Assembly (NCBI GenBank): GCA_951812615.1
Contig: CATOSU010000003.1
Location: forward strand, 372,001-436,000
DNA: 64,000 nt
From: an uncultured Paracoccaceae bacterium
Lineage (GTDB): Bacteria; Pseudomonadota; Alphaproteobacteria; Rhodobacterales; Rhodobacteraceae
Direction: 5' to 3'
Numbering within the stretch: the stretch's first letter is position 1; each line of letters starts with the position of its first letter. Below are positions 34,684-43,039 of this stretch, one piece after another. The position numbers and the translations under genes were made by a program. A model generated the notes under the pieces. That model searched no databases, was not told the origin of the DNA, and saw only the letters and a list, made by a program, of their open reading frames with translations.

Positions 34684-36016
34684 GTGTCAGCCCCTCGATC
34701 AGCAGCGACGGCACCACGCGGCTGAGATGTGGCCGCGCGTCATTGGCCGGCACGATCCGCAGCAGCATGTCCCGCAGGTTCCCGGCGATGGTGCATTCGT
34801 TGACCGGATAGGTGATCTGGCCGTTTTCAACCCAGAACCCGGACGCGCCTCTGGAATAGTCACCGGTGGTCGGGTTGATCGTGGACCCGATCATCGAGGT
34901 CACCAGCAGCCCGGTGTCCATGTCCGACAGCAGGTCGTCGCGGGTTCTGTCGCCTTGGGTCAACGCCACGTTCCAGTTTACCGGAGACGGGGGTGAAGAC
35001 ACCCCGCGCGAGGCATTTCCGGTGGAGTCCAGTCCCAGCTTGCGCGCGCTGGTCAGATCCATCGTCCATCCCATCAGCACGCCGTTTTCGACGATCCGGC
35101 GGCTGCGCGTCGGCAGCCCCTCGCTGTCGAAGGGCCGGGATCCGAAGGCGCGCGGCCGGTGCGGATCTTCGTTCAGCGACAGGTGGGCGGGGAGAACCTG
35201 TTCGCCCATCGCGTCCCGCAGCCATGACGATCCACGCGCCACCGCGGCCCCGTTGCAGGCCGACAGAAGGTGACCGATCAGCGACGCGGCGATGCGTTCG
35301 TCGAAAAGCACCGGAAATGTGCCTGTCTCCGGTTTGCGGGCCCCGGCGCGGTCGTGTGCGCGTTCGCCCGCCAGCCGCCCGATATCGGCTGCCTCGCGCA
35401 GATCGGCCCAGTGTGTGCGCGAATCCGCATCGTAATCCCGCTCCATCGATGTGCCGCTGCCGGAAATGGCAGAGCAGCCGATGCTGTTGCCGGTCCGTCC
35501 GTAGCCACCGGCAAACCCGTTCGACGCGCGCAGGAAAATCTCGGTTGAAGAACAGGATGCGCTGGCCGATTCGACCTGCGTCACCCCGGCCACGTCCAGC
35601 GCCGCGGCCTCGGCCGTCAACGCCGTTTCCGTTAACTGACCGGGGTCCGGAGCGGTCTGCGTATCCGCCAGCTCAAGTCCCCCGGCGTCGCGGTCAGATG
35701 CCAGCTGATCGGGTTCGGCCAGCCCGGCAAAAGGATCCTCGGGCGCTTCGCGGGCCATGGCAACGGCGCGTTCTGCCAGCGCCGTCAGGGTCGCCGGGCT
35801 GACATCCGAAGACGACACGATCGCCTGCCGTTTCCCTTGCAGTACGCGCAGGCCCAGATCAATTCCCTCGGACCGCTCGATATGCTCCAGCGCGCCGGCC
35901 CGTACCTCGGCAGACAACGACGTGCCGCGCACGGCCAGCGCCTCGGCCGATTGCGCACCGGCAGCGCGGGCGGCGTTCAGCAAAGCGTCGGTCAGATCTT
36001 TCAGAGATTGTGACAT
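34670..36016 (-). CDS. pmbA: TldD/PmbA-family metalloprotease subunit
   Basis: The 448-residue protein is the PmbA (TldE) type. It has an N-terminal alpha/beta domain (SAEALAVRGTSLSAEVRAGALE, SEGIDLGLRVLQGKR) and a C-terminal domain with SRRIVENGVLMGWTMDLTSARKLG, TGDYSRGASGFWVENGQITYPVNECTIAGNL. TldD/E degrades or matures small peptides such as microcins and unfolded peptides. The TldD partner is not in the window. PmbA lacks the HExxH metal site found in TldD. Confidence 0.94.
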   Translation of the reverse strand: MSQSLKDLTDALLNAARAAGAQSAEALAVRGTSLSAEVRAGALEHIERSEGIDLGLRVLQGKRQAIVSSSDVSPATLTALAERAVAMAREAPEDPFAGLAEPDQLASDRDAGGLELADTQTAPDPGQLTETALTAEAAALDVAGVTQVESASASCSSTEIFLRASNGFAGGYGRTGNSIGCSAISGSGTSMERDYDADSRTHWADLREAADIGRLAGERAHDRAGARKPETGTFPVLFDERIAASLIGHLLSACNGAAVARGSSWLRDAMGEQVLPAHLSLNEDPHRPRAFGSRPFDSEGLPTRSRRIVENGVLMGWTMDLTSARKLGLDSTGNASRGVSSPPSPVNWNVALTQGDRTRDDLLSDMDTGLLVTSMIGSTINPTTGDYSRGASGFWVENGQITYPVNECTIAGNLRDMLLRIVPANDARPHLSRVVPSLLIEGLTLAGK

Positions 36017-36078
36017 GTCGGGACCCGTCGTTTCGCATCGGAGGTAGCCCCCCGGTTCACCGGCTGCAAGGGCCGGAC

Positions 36079-36105
36079 GTAAAGAAGGCCGCGCTGGGCG
36101 GCCTT
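36079..36105 (-). terminator. terminator-like hairpin after the DUF2125 gene
   Basis: A perfect 8-bp stem (AAGGCCGC/GCGGCCTT) with a 5-nt loop is followed on the minus strand by CTTTAC. It lies 27 bp beyond the stop of the DUF2125 gene. Confidence 0.65.
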
Positions 36106-36131
36106 CCCTGGCTGTTTGAAGGCGGAGAGGC

Positions 36132-37652
36132 TTACTGAATGCGCTGCCCGTTGGCGATGATATGGCCTTCGTCGTTGATCTCGATCTTCGAGGTCAGCGT
36201 GTCATCGCCCTCGCCCGGAACGGCAAGCATGCCCATCATCATCCGTGCGCCCATCGCGTCCTGATCAGACACGAATCCCATCTGGATCAGGTTGTCGATC
36301 AGACCGTTGGCGCCGACCAGCTTCAGATCAACCGCGCCAGACGGTCTGGGCACCCCGTTGAACGTCTGCCGATCGGTGTTGTCGAAGGTGAAATCACCGT
36401 TGCCCGACAGTTCGGTTCCGACCGCCGAAACCAGCAGGTTCCGGATCGTCAGCGCGTTCACCTCACCCGGCATTCCGCCAGACATGCCCATGTCCTCGGC
36501 AAACCCCGGGTCAAGGAAATCGACCAGCACCCTGGCCTTGCCGACGAGGTCGATCATAATTGTCGCCGGATCGCGCGGCAGGACACCGCCGCCGTCGAAG
36601 ATGCCCCAGATCATGTCGGACATGGTGAAATCGCCCAGCGTGATCGCCAGTTCGAAATCCTGTTCGGCATCGGATTTGGCCACCGGCATCAGCATGTGAA
36701 ACCCGGTCTTTGCCATTTCCAGCGCAACCGGGAACGGGATTTCGGATCCGGCCACGTTGATTGCGGTCTGACCCTGGCTGATGTCATAGACGACCTGCGT
36801 GTTGCTCATCGCAACGCGCAGTTCACCGCCCTGCGATGTGCTGGCGAACTGGAAACTGTCGCCGCCATCAGTTCCGTTCAGGTTGGTTTCTCCGCCGGTA
36901 TGCGAAAACGAGCCGTCAAAGGCGAACCCGTCCTCCAGCATCTGCCGCAGGTCTGTCGTGTTCATCTCGGCGGGAATGTTGCCGGTCCCTTCGAAGGCTA
37001 CACCGGCCAGCGTGCCGCTCATGACGCCGCCGTCATCACTGTCGGGGTCATCGAAGTTGAAGTTGTAGACGATGTTGTCGCCGGTCATGCGCTGGCTGTA
37101 GCCGCGGGACTCGCCGATGGTCATGGTCGTTGTGCTCGCCATGTTGGCCATCGTTACTTCGACCGTTGCGGCGGAGGACATGTCTTCGCCATCCACCATC
37201 AGCGACGCCATTCGGATCGCCATCGTGGCCGCCGTGTAGGCATAGGTCAGTTTCTCCGGCGATCCCGAAGCCGTCATCGCGTGTCCGGTCTGTTCGATAT
37301 TGACCTGAACCGTATAGTCTTCGCCTTCTTCCGTTCCCGAGACCACCATCGGCATTGTTGCCGGCATGACCACGGACACCGTCCCGTCGCCGTTTTCGGT
37401 CAGCTCGATCCGGTCGGCGCTGAAGGTGATCCCGCTTCCGGTTCCCTCGATCGGCATGTTCAGAACAAGGTCCGATATGGCAAGCGTGCTGCCGGTCTGA
37501 CTTTCAGATGCGCTGACTTCGTACCCGACACTGGTCAGGTAGCCGTGCCAGTCAGACCACACATCCTGAGCGGTCAGATCAGCCCAGGCCGGGCCAGCAG
37601 CGACGGCATAGGCAAGAACAGCACCGCAGCAATAGCCGGTTTTCAATTTCAT
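36132..37652 (-). CDS. DUF2125-family exported protein
   Basis: The 506-residue precursor has a signal peptide (to AGPAWA, residue ~24). The long Ser/Thr/Gly/Met-rich body is made of repeated beta strands: VSVVMPATMPMVVSG, MTIGESRGYSQRMTGDNI, FELAITLGDFTMSDMIWGIFDGG, LVDFLDPGFAEDMGMSGGMPGEVNALTIRNL. DUF2125 proteins are alphaproteobacterial envelope proteins of unknown role. The last gene before an 8-bp-stem terminator; single transcript likely. A long plus-strand open frame across it is a shadow. Confidence 0.87.
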   Translation of the reverse strand: MKLKTGYCCGAVLAYAVAAGPAWADLTAQDVWSDWHGYLTSVGYEVSASESQTGSTLAISDLVLNMPIEGTGSGITFSADRIELTENGDGTVSVVMPATMPMVVSGTEEGEDYTVQVNIEQTGHAMTASGSPEKLTYAYTAATMAIRMASLMVDGEDMSSAATVEVTMANMASTTTMTIGESRGYSQRMTGDNIVYNFNFDDPDSDDGGVMSGTLAGVAFEGTGNIPAEMNTTDLRQMLEDGFAFDGSFSHTGGETNLNGTDGGDSFQFASTSQGGELRVAMSNTQVVYDISQGQTAINVAGSEIPFPVALEMAKTGFHMLMPVAKSDAEQDFELAITLGDFTMSDMIWGIFDGGGVLPRDPATIMIDLVGKARVLVDFLDPGFAEDMGMSGGMPGEVNALTIRNLLVSAVGTELSGNGDFTFDNTDRQTFNGVPRPSGAVDLKLVGANGLIDNLIQMGFVSDQDAMGARMMMGMLAVPGEGDDTLTSKIEINDEGHIIANGQRIQ

Positions 37653-37787
37653 AACGGAACCTTTCTAAAGACAGAATATCCTCATGCTCCCGTGGCAGCG
37701 GGCTTGCGTCAAGTGACAAAGGCTGGACCCCGGTGCGGGGCAAGACTACCACAGTCGCAGCAATCCATAGAGGAAGGAATTTCGGAC

Positions 37788-38531
37788 GTGCAGGGGAAAA
37801 CCGTACTGATCACAGGCGCAAGCCGCGGAATCGGGGCCGAAGCCGGGCGGGTTTTCGCCGAAGCCGGTGCAAATGTCTGCCTGGCGGCCCGGTCCACGGA
37901 GGCCACAGAATCGCTTGCTGCGGACATCGGCGCGCGCGCCGTGGCCGTGTCCTGCGATGTTGGCCGCTATGCCGATGTCGCGGCAGCGGTGCAGACCTGT
38001 GTCGACCGGTTCGGCGGGCTCGACGTGCTGATCAACAACGCCGGTGTCATCGAACCTATATCGCATCTTGCCACCGCCGATCCCGAAGGCTGGGGACAGG
38101 CGGTGGACATCAACCTCAAGGGTGTCTTTCACGGGATGCGCGCGGTGTTGCCGGTGATGATGGCGGCCGGTGGCGGCTCGATCCTGACCGTCAGCTCCGG
38201 TGCGGCGCACAGCCCCATCGAGGCATGGAGCCACTATTGTTCCTCCAAGGCCGGTGCCGCCATGCTGACCGCCTGCGCCGACAAGGAGGCCCGCGAACAG
38301 GGCATCCGCGCGATAGGCCTGTCGCCGGGCACCGTGGCCACGCAGATGCAGCGCGAAATCAAGTCCAGCGGCATCAATCCGGTCAGCCGGCTGAACTGGG
38401 AAGACCATATTCCCGCCGACTGGCCGGCCCGGACGCTGTTGTGGATGTGTTCGTCCGATGCCGACGAATTCATCGGCACCGAGATTTCCCTGCGCGACGA
38501 AACGATCCGCCGGCGGGTCGGGTTGCTGTGA
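37788..38531 (+). CDS. short-chain dehydrogenase/reductase
   Basis: The GTG at 37788 follows a GAGGAAGG ribosome site; no nearer ATG exists. The 247-residue protein has the Rossmann motif TGASRGIG (residues ~8-15), NNAGVIEP, and the catalytic Ser/Tyr/Lys (SSGAAHSPIEAWSHYCSSKAG). GLSPGTVATQM follows. The stop overlaps the next start by 4 bases, pairing it with an enoyl-CoA hydratase, so a beta-oxidation-type or 3-hydroxyacyl-CoA substrate is plausible. Cofactor is NAD(P)H by family. Confidence 0.92.
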   Translation: MQGKTVLITGASRGIGAEAGRVFAEAGANVCLAARSTEATESLAADIGARAVAVSCDVGRYADVAAAVQTCVDRFGGLDVLINNAGVIEPISHLATADPEGWGQAVDINLKGVFHGMRAVLPVMMAAGGGSILTVSSGAAHSPIEAWSHYCSSKAGAAMLTACADKEAREQGIRAIGLSPGTVATQMQREIKSSGINPVSRLNWEDHIPADWPARTLLWMCSSDADEFIGTEISLRDETIRRRVGLL

Positions 38532-39139
38532 TCACGCTGGAGAAAGACGACGGCCTCTGGATCGCCACCATCGACCGCCCGGACAAGGCCAATTCGCTGA
38601 CCGGTGACATGCTGGAGGAACTGGCCGAAATTGCCGAGGCCGCAACGGACGCCCGCGCGCTGATTCTCACCGGGCGGGGCAGGGTGTTCAGCGCCGGCGC
38701 CGATCTGGACGCGGCAAAGGCGGGTCTGGCAACATCGCCGCTCTGGGAACGGCTGTCGGGCGCGATCGCCGCGCTTCCGGGGCTGACCATCGCCGCGCTC
38801 AACGGCACGCTGGCGGGCGGCGCGACGGGCATGGCGCTGGCCTGCGATCTGCGGATCTGCGTGCCGGAGGCAAAACTCTTCTACCCGGTGATGAAGCTCG
38901 GCTTCCTGCCGCAACCCTCGGATCCCGTCCGCATGGCCCGCCTGATCGGGCCGGCGCGCACCAAACTGATCCTGATGGCCGGGCAAAAGATCACGGCGGA
39001 CGAAGCGCTGGCTTTCGGGCTGGTCGACCGTGTCGTTCCGGCGGACAGGCTGATGGGCACGGCGCGGGATCTGACCGCAGATGTCCGTTCCGCGAAACCG
39101 CGTGTCGCGCGCGACATCGGACGGCTGTGCGAAGGTTAG
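38528..39139 (+). CDS. enoyl-CoA hydratase/isomerase-family protein, short
   Basis: The 203-residue protein starts at a GTG overlapping the SDR stop. ILTGRGRVFSAGADLDAAKAG and AALNGTLAGGATGMALACDLRI are the crotonase oxyanion-hole segments. The family is usually about 255-265 residues, and this copy ends after DIGRLCEG, lacking most of the C-terminal helical trimer region. It could be a functional short form or a 3'-truncated gene. The usual catalytic Glu at the ACDLRI-following loop is not evident (FYPVMKLGFLPQP). Confidence 0.82.
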   Translation: MITLEKDDGLWIATIDRPDKANSLTGDMLEELAEIAEAATDARALILTGRGRVFSAGADLDAAKAGLATSPLWERLSGAIAALPGLTIAALNGTLAGGATGMALACDLRICVPEAKLFYPVMKLGFLPQPSDPVRMARLIGPARTKLILMAGQKITADEALAFGLVDRVVPADRLMGTARDLTADVRSAKPRVARDIGRLCEG

Positions 39140-39355
39140 GGGGTGACGGCTCCGGATCGGGTTTTGCGGGCAAGCGCGCATCGACGGGTCGTCCGGCGGC
39201 ACGCCGATCTGGTGAGGTTGGGTGCGCGGCTGAGAGGTTCTACGGACTTCGCGGGAAAAAGGAGCGGCTACCACTGTTGGTTCGCCGTGCCGCGGCCGTC
39301 GATGCGCCGCTGTTTCGCGCGGGGAATGCACGTCGGTCTTCCTCAAAATCGCCCC

Positions 39356-39655
39356 CTACCGCTTGCGCCGCCCGCCCGGTGTTCGCGACTGGAAGCCGGG
39401 CGGGCGCTTCTGCACCCATGCGAGGAATTTCGCGATCCCGGGATCGGCACGCAGCGCCTCCACGGTGGCATAGCCACGCGCCAGTTCCGCCCCGCTGAAC
39501 CGGGCATGGATTTCCTTGTGACAGATATGATGCAGCAACACCGTCGGTCCGCCCTTGCCTCCTTTGAGCTTAGGCGTCAGATGATGCAGGCTCTGGCGCA
39601 CGTCCGGTGGGATCGGGCGGTCGCACAAGGGACAGATCGGGTCGGGCTTTTGCAT
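39356..39655 (-). CDS. HNH endonuclease-like protein
   Basis: The 99-residue protein from the ATG at 39653-39655 is a small HNH domain: CPLCDRPIPPD is the zinc knuckle, HHLTPKLKGGKGGPTVLLHHICHKEIHARF holds the His-His-N-His-type metal residues. It is a stand-alone single-domain nuclease. Function is unknown. A divergent flavoprotein gene begins 20-50 bp away. Confidence 0.85.
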   Translation of the reverse strand: MQKPDPICPLCDRPIPPDVRQSLHHLTPKLKGGKGGPTVLLHHICHKEIHARFSGAELARGYATVEALRADPGIAKFLAWVQKRPPGFQSRTPGGRRKR

Positions 39656-39701
39656 CGGGACAAGGAGAACCGGGATCGCTGAGAACCGCAAGACCGCTGC
39701 C

Positions 39702-40865
39702 GTGATCGGCGCCGGGCCGGCCGGGTTGATGGCGGCAGAGGAACTGGCGCGTGCCGGCCTGTCCGTGCGCGTGTTCGAGGCCAAGCCGTCGGTGGGGCGC
39801 AAGTTCATGATGGCCGGAAAATCCGGGCTCAACCTGACCAAGGACGAAGACCCGGACCAGTTTCTTCAGGCCTTTGGCGCGGCGCAGGGCTGGCTGGCCC
39901 CGATGCTGGCGGAATTCGGACCGGCAGAGGTGCAGGGCTGGGCCCGCGATCTGGGACAGACGCTGTTCACTGGCAGCACCGGCCGGGTATTCCCGACCGC
40001 GATGAAGGCCTCGCCGCTGCTGCGGGCCTGGCTGGTGCGTCTGGCCGACATGGGGGTCACGGTTGAAACCCGCTGGCGCTGGGCCGGGTGGCAGGGCGAG
40101 GGGCTGTCTTTCGAAACGCCCGACGGCGTGCGATCCGTCGCCGCGGACGCCACCGTGCTGGCGCTTGGCGGGGCCAGCTGGTCGCGTCTGGGTTCGGACG
40201 GGGCATGGGCCGCGTTTCTGGCCGACAAAGGCGTGGCTCTTGCGCCCTTCGCCCCGGCCAACGCGGCCCTGCGGGTGAATTGGTCGCCGCATATGGCCGG
40301 GCATTTCGGTACACCCCTGAAAGGTGTGGCCTTCCGCGCCGGCGGCATCGTCAGCCGCGGCGAGGCGGTGCTGTCGAACCGTGGGCTCGAAGGCGGCGGA
40401 ATCTATGCCCTGACACCCGCGTTGCGCGATGGTGCCGCTTTGGTTCTGGACCTTTTGCCGGATCGGGGCGAGGCCGATATCGCCGCCCGTCTGGCCCGCC
40501 GCCGGGGCAAGGCCAGCCAGTCGAATCACCTGCGCAAAGCCCTGCGGCTGCCAGCGGTGAAATCGGCGCTGTTGCAGGAATTCGGGCGGCCCCTGCCACG
40601 GGACTCCGGGGCGCTGGCCGGGCTGATCAAAGCGCTGCCGCTGCGCTACGCAGGTCTCGCCCCGCTGGATGACGCGATATCAACAGCCGGCGGGGTCACG
40701 CTGAATGCGCTGACGCCAGAGCTGATGCTGAACGCTCTGCCGTGGGTGTTCTGCGCCGGTGAAATGCTGGACTGGGAGGCCCCCACCGGCGGTTACCTGC
40801 TGACGGCATGTCTTGCCACGGGGCGCTGGGCGGGCCGGGCAGCGGCCCGGCACGCCGGTTGCTGA
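39702..40865 (+). CDS. TIGR03862-type flavoprotein (BaiN/HI0933-related)
   Basis: At least 387 residues are read from a GTG at 39702: VIGAGPAGLMAAEELARAG is the FAD dinucleotide site, followed by GRKFMMAGKSGLNLTKDEDP. The C-terminal FAD end has GEMLDWEAPTGGYLLTACLATG. This family of flavin-dependent oxidoreductases has no firm substrate. The GTG lies inside the first beta strand. A better ribosome site (AAGGAGA, 39662-39668) sits 6 bp before an in-frame ATC at 39675, so a non-AUG start is possible and would add the usual N-terminal residues. Confidence 0.9.
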   Translation: MIGAGPAGLMAAEELARAGLSVRVFEAKPSVGRKFMMAGKSGLNLTKDEDPDQFLQAFGAAQGWLAPMLAEFGPAEVQGWARDLGQTLFTGSTGRVFPTAMKASPLLRAWLVRLADMGVTVETRWRWAGWQGEGLSFETPDGVRSVAADATVLALGGASWSRLGSDGAWAAFLADKGVALAPFAPANAALRVNWSPHMAGHFGTPLKGVAFRAGGIVSRGEAVLSNRGLEGGGIYALTPALRDGAALVLDLLPDRGEADIAARLARRRGKASQSNHLRKALRLPAVKSALLQEFGRPLPRDSGALAGLIKALPLRYAGLAPLDDAISTAGGVTLNALTPELMLNALPWVFCAGEMLDWEAPTGGYLLTACLATGRWAGRAAARHAGC

Positions 40866-40872
40866 ACGCGGC

Positions 40873-41454
40873 TCAGGAAACGACAGCGGTGAATGCCGGG
40901 CGCGCCCGCATCTCTTTTGCATAATCGCGCAGGTTTTGTGGCACCGGTGGAAACTCGGCGGCACGCGCCCAGCTTATGCACTGAACTGCCAGAATGTCGG
41001 CGATGGTCATGACGTCGCCGGTCAGGAACGGACCAACAAAATCCTCGCTCAGGTTATTCGCGCTCTGTTCGAATTCCCATTTGCAGGCCGCGGTTGCATC
41101 CGGCGCGCGCAGATCCGGCGGCAGGATCGCGGCGTGGCGGGTTGCCGTCCACAACACGGCGTCGAATTCGTCCAGCAACCGGTGTGTCATCGCATCCTGT
41201 TTTGCGCGGGCGATCGTGCCGGCAGGGTGGGTCAGCCCGCCATGCTTGTCTGCCAGATAGGTCATGATCGCCACCGAATCGGTGATGATGTCGTCGCCGT
41301 CCTGCAGGGCAGGGACCTTGCCCCAGCGATTTACCGCCCTGATTTCGTCGCTGCGTGGCGCCGCTTCGATCACTTCATAGGGCTGGCCCAGTTCCTCCAG
41401 CGCCCAGAGTACCCGAAAGGCGCGGCTGCGCAGGGTTCCGTAAACTTTGTACAT
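40873..41454 (-). CDS. glutathione S-transferase family protein
   Basis: The 193-residue protein begins MYKVYGTLRSRAFRVLWALEELG. The thioredoxin-like N-terminal domain with Ser/Arg in the G-site (GTLRSRAFR) and RWGKVPALQDGDDIITDSVAIMTYLAD fits a GST; a C-terminal helical domain follows (LLDEFDAVLWTATRH). The substrate is not predictable. Its stop nearly touches the stop of the convergent flavoprotein gene. Confidence 0.9.
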   Translation of the reverse strand: MYKVYGTLRSRAFRVLWALEELGQPYEVIEAAPRSDEIRAVNRWGKVPALQDGDDIITDSVAIMTYLADKHGGLTHPAGTIARAKQDAMTHRLLDEFDAVLWTATRHAAILPPDLRAPDATAACKWEFEQSANNLSEDFVGPFLTGDVMTIADILAVQCISWARAAEFPPVPQNLRDYAKEMRARPAFTAVVS

Positions 41455-41519
41455 GCAGATGTCCTTTGTGGGGGTCCGGTTGAACTCTGCTGCGAACGCC
41501 GGCGGGGTCAAGCCCAAAC

Positions 41520-42548
41520 TCAGCGTTGCCGCGCCATCATCGCCAGCCGGATCAGCGTCCGTTCCATCACTGCCATCGCCGGCGCGGTCTGACCCGCCGA
41601 TCGCAGCTGCAGATCGGTATCCGTCAGCAGCGTCAGCGCGGTTGCCAGCCGCGCCGGGCCCCATGTGCCGGCCTGCCGCACGATCCGGTCGCGCCGCGGT
41701 CCGAATACCGGCGGACGCAACCGGCCCACCCCCGCTGCGGCGCCGCCGGGATCCGAGGCGGCGGCGTAAAGCGTGCGAAAATGCCGGGTCGCGCCGATGC
41801 ACAGGCTGACGGCATTGGTGCCCTGCGACTGCAACCGGCGCAGCATCGGCCCGATTTCGCCGCTGCGCGCCTCGGCCACGATGTTCAGGATATCGTCCAG
41901 ATCGGCCTCGATCGACTGCGGCGCGCAGGCTTCGATGTCCGCGGGGGACAGCGGGGTGGCATCGCCGTGCTTGTAGAGCCCGGTTTTCACTACCAGTTGC
42001 GCGAAATCGCCAGGGCTCAGTTGCGCGGCATAGGCCGACAGCATCGCCTCGGCATCGCGCGACATGTCGGTCAGGCCGGCGGCCCTCAGCTGTGCCTCGA
42101 TCTCGGCCCGCGACGGCGGATCGTCGTAAATCGGTGCGGCATAGGCATTTGCATGCCCTTCGAACGCCTTGCGCAGCTTTGAGGACGGTTTCAGGGATCC
42201 GGCGGTCACGATGAGCGCGGCATCGCCCGGCTGCCAGTCCTCCAGCGCGGCAACGATGCCTGGTGCCGCGGCATCCGTTGCCTCCTCGACAAACACGGCC
42301 CGCGGCCCGGGAAAGAACCCCACCGCCTTCACCGCGTCCAGAGCCAGCGCCGATTCAGCCCGCAGCTCGGCCCCCGCCATCCGGGTCAGGCGCATTTCCT
42401 CTTCGGCCCCGTCGCCCAGCAGCGCGGTCAGCACCTGCTGCCGGCGCAGCGCCACGCGCATTGCATCCTGTCCGTAAATCAGCAGCCCGGCGCGCTCCGG
42501 ATCCGGTCTGGCAAAATAGCCGGGGGCGTCGCGCGGGCTCAGCTTCAC
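41520..42548 (-). CDS. holA: DNA polymerase III subunit delta
   Basis: The 342-residue protein belongs to the HolA family of clamp-loader subunits: LLIYGQDAMRVALRRQQVL at the N-terminus, DAALIVTAGSLKPSSKLRKAFEGH, and the C-terminal helical collar region with RTLYAAASDPGG. It opens the sliding clamp during loading. The start overlaps the lptE stop by 4 bases, so leuS-lptE-holA form one transcription unit, an order common in Alphaproteobacteria. Confidence 0.93.
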   Translation of the reverse strand: MKLSPRDAPGYFARPDPERAGLLIYGQDAMRVALRRQQVLTALLGDGAEEEMRLTRMAGAELRAESALALDAVKAVGFFPGPRAVFVEEATDAAAPGIVAALEDWQPGDAALIVTAGSLKPSSKLRKAFEGHANAYAAPIYDDPPSRAEIEAQLRAAGLTDMSRDAEAMLSAYAAQLSPGDFAQLVVKTGLYKHGDATPLSPADIEACAPQSIEADLDDILNIVAEARSGEIGPMLRRLQSQGTNAVSLCIGATRHFRTLYAAASDPGGAAAGVGRLRPPVFGPRRDRIVRQAGTWGPARLATALTLLTDTDLQLRSAGQTAPAMAVMERTLIRLAMMARQR

Positions 42549-43039
42549 CCCGGCAGCTCCGCCGTGGAATAGATCTGTGCCACGATCTGATCGGCCAGAA
42601 TGACCATCAGCCGCTGACGCGCATCCCGTTCCGAGGCCAGCGTTTCAACCGTGGATCCGGTTGCCGAATAGCCGGTGAAATTGCGCGCCACGCCCCGTGC
42701 AACCGGTGTTTCCGCGCCGCGAGGCGTTAGCAGGTATTCGACCTCGGCCACCACGCTATAGCGCGTGATGTCGCCCGAGGCGGTCACGGCCTGCCCTTCG
42801 GTATCGGTCAGCAGGGCTAGCGACAGATCGTATTGCGGCGTCGTCGCCCGGCCCAGCCGCTGTTCCAGCTCCTGCACCAGCAGATAGGTTTCACGGTCCA
42901 CGGGTTCGGCCACCGCTATCTTGCCGTACAGCGCTGCGCCAGTGCCGTCCGGCCCGTAGACCGGCGAGAAGCCGCAGGCCCCGGTCAGTACCAGGACCGG
43001 CAGGCTCAGCAGAAACGATCTTCGGTCAGACAACGACAT
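42545..43039 (-). CDS. lptE: LPS assembly lipoprotein LptE
   Basis: The 164-residue lipoprotein has a lipobox (LVLTGAC, Cys ~21) after a signal sequence. [26 protein letters not shown] and [15 protein letters not shown] fit LptE, which plugs the LptD barrel and delivers LPS to the outer surface. It overlaps leuS by 14 bases and holA by 4, which suits the known leuS-lptE-holA cluster. Length is normal. Confidence 0.9.
   Translation of the reverse strand: MSLSDRRSFLLSLPVLVLTGACGFSPVYGPDGTGAALYGKIAVAEPVDRETYLLVQELEQRLGRATTPQYDLSLALLTDTEGQAVTASGDITRYSVVAEVEYLLTPRGAETPVARGVARNFTGYSATGSTVETLASERDARQRLMVILADQIVAQIYSTAELPG

Noticed and set aside
36162-37787. Long plus-strand open frame before the SDR
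   Set aside because: It is antisense to the DUF2125 gene, shows no domain, and the SDR frame starts at a GTG with a good ribosome site at 37788.
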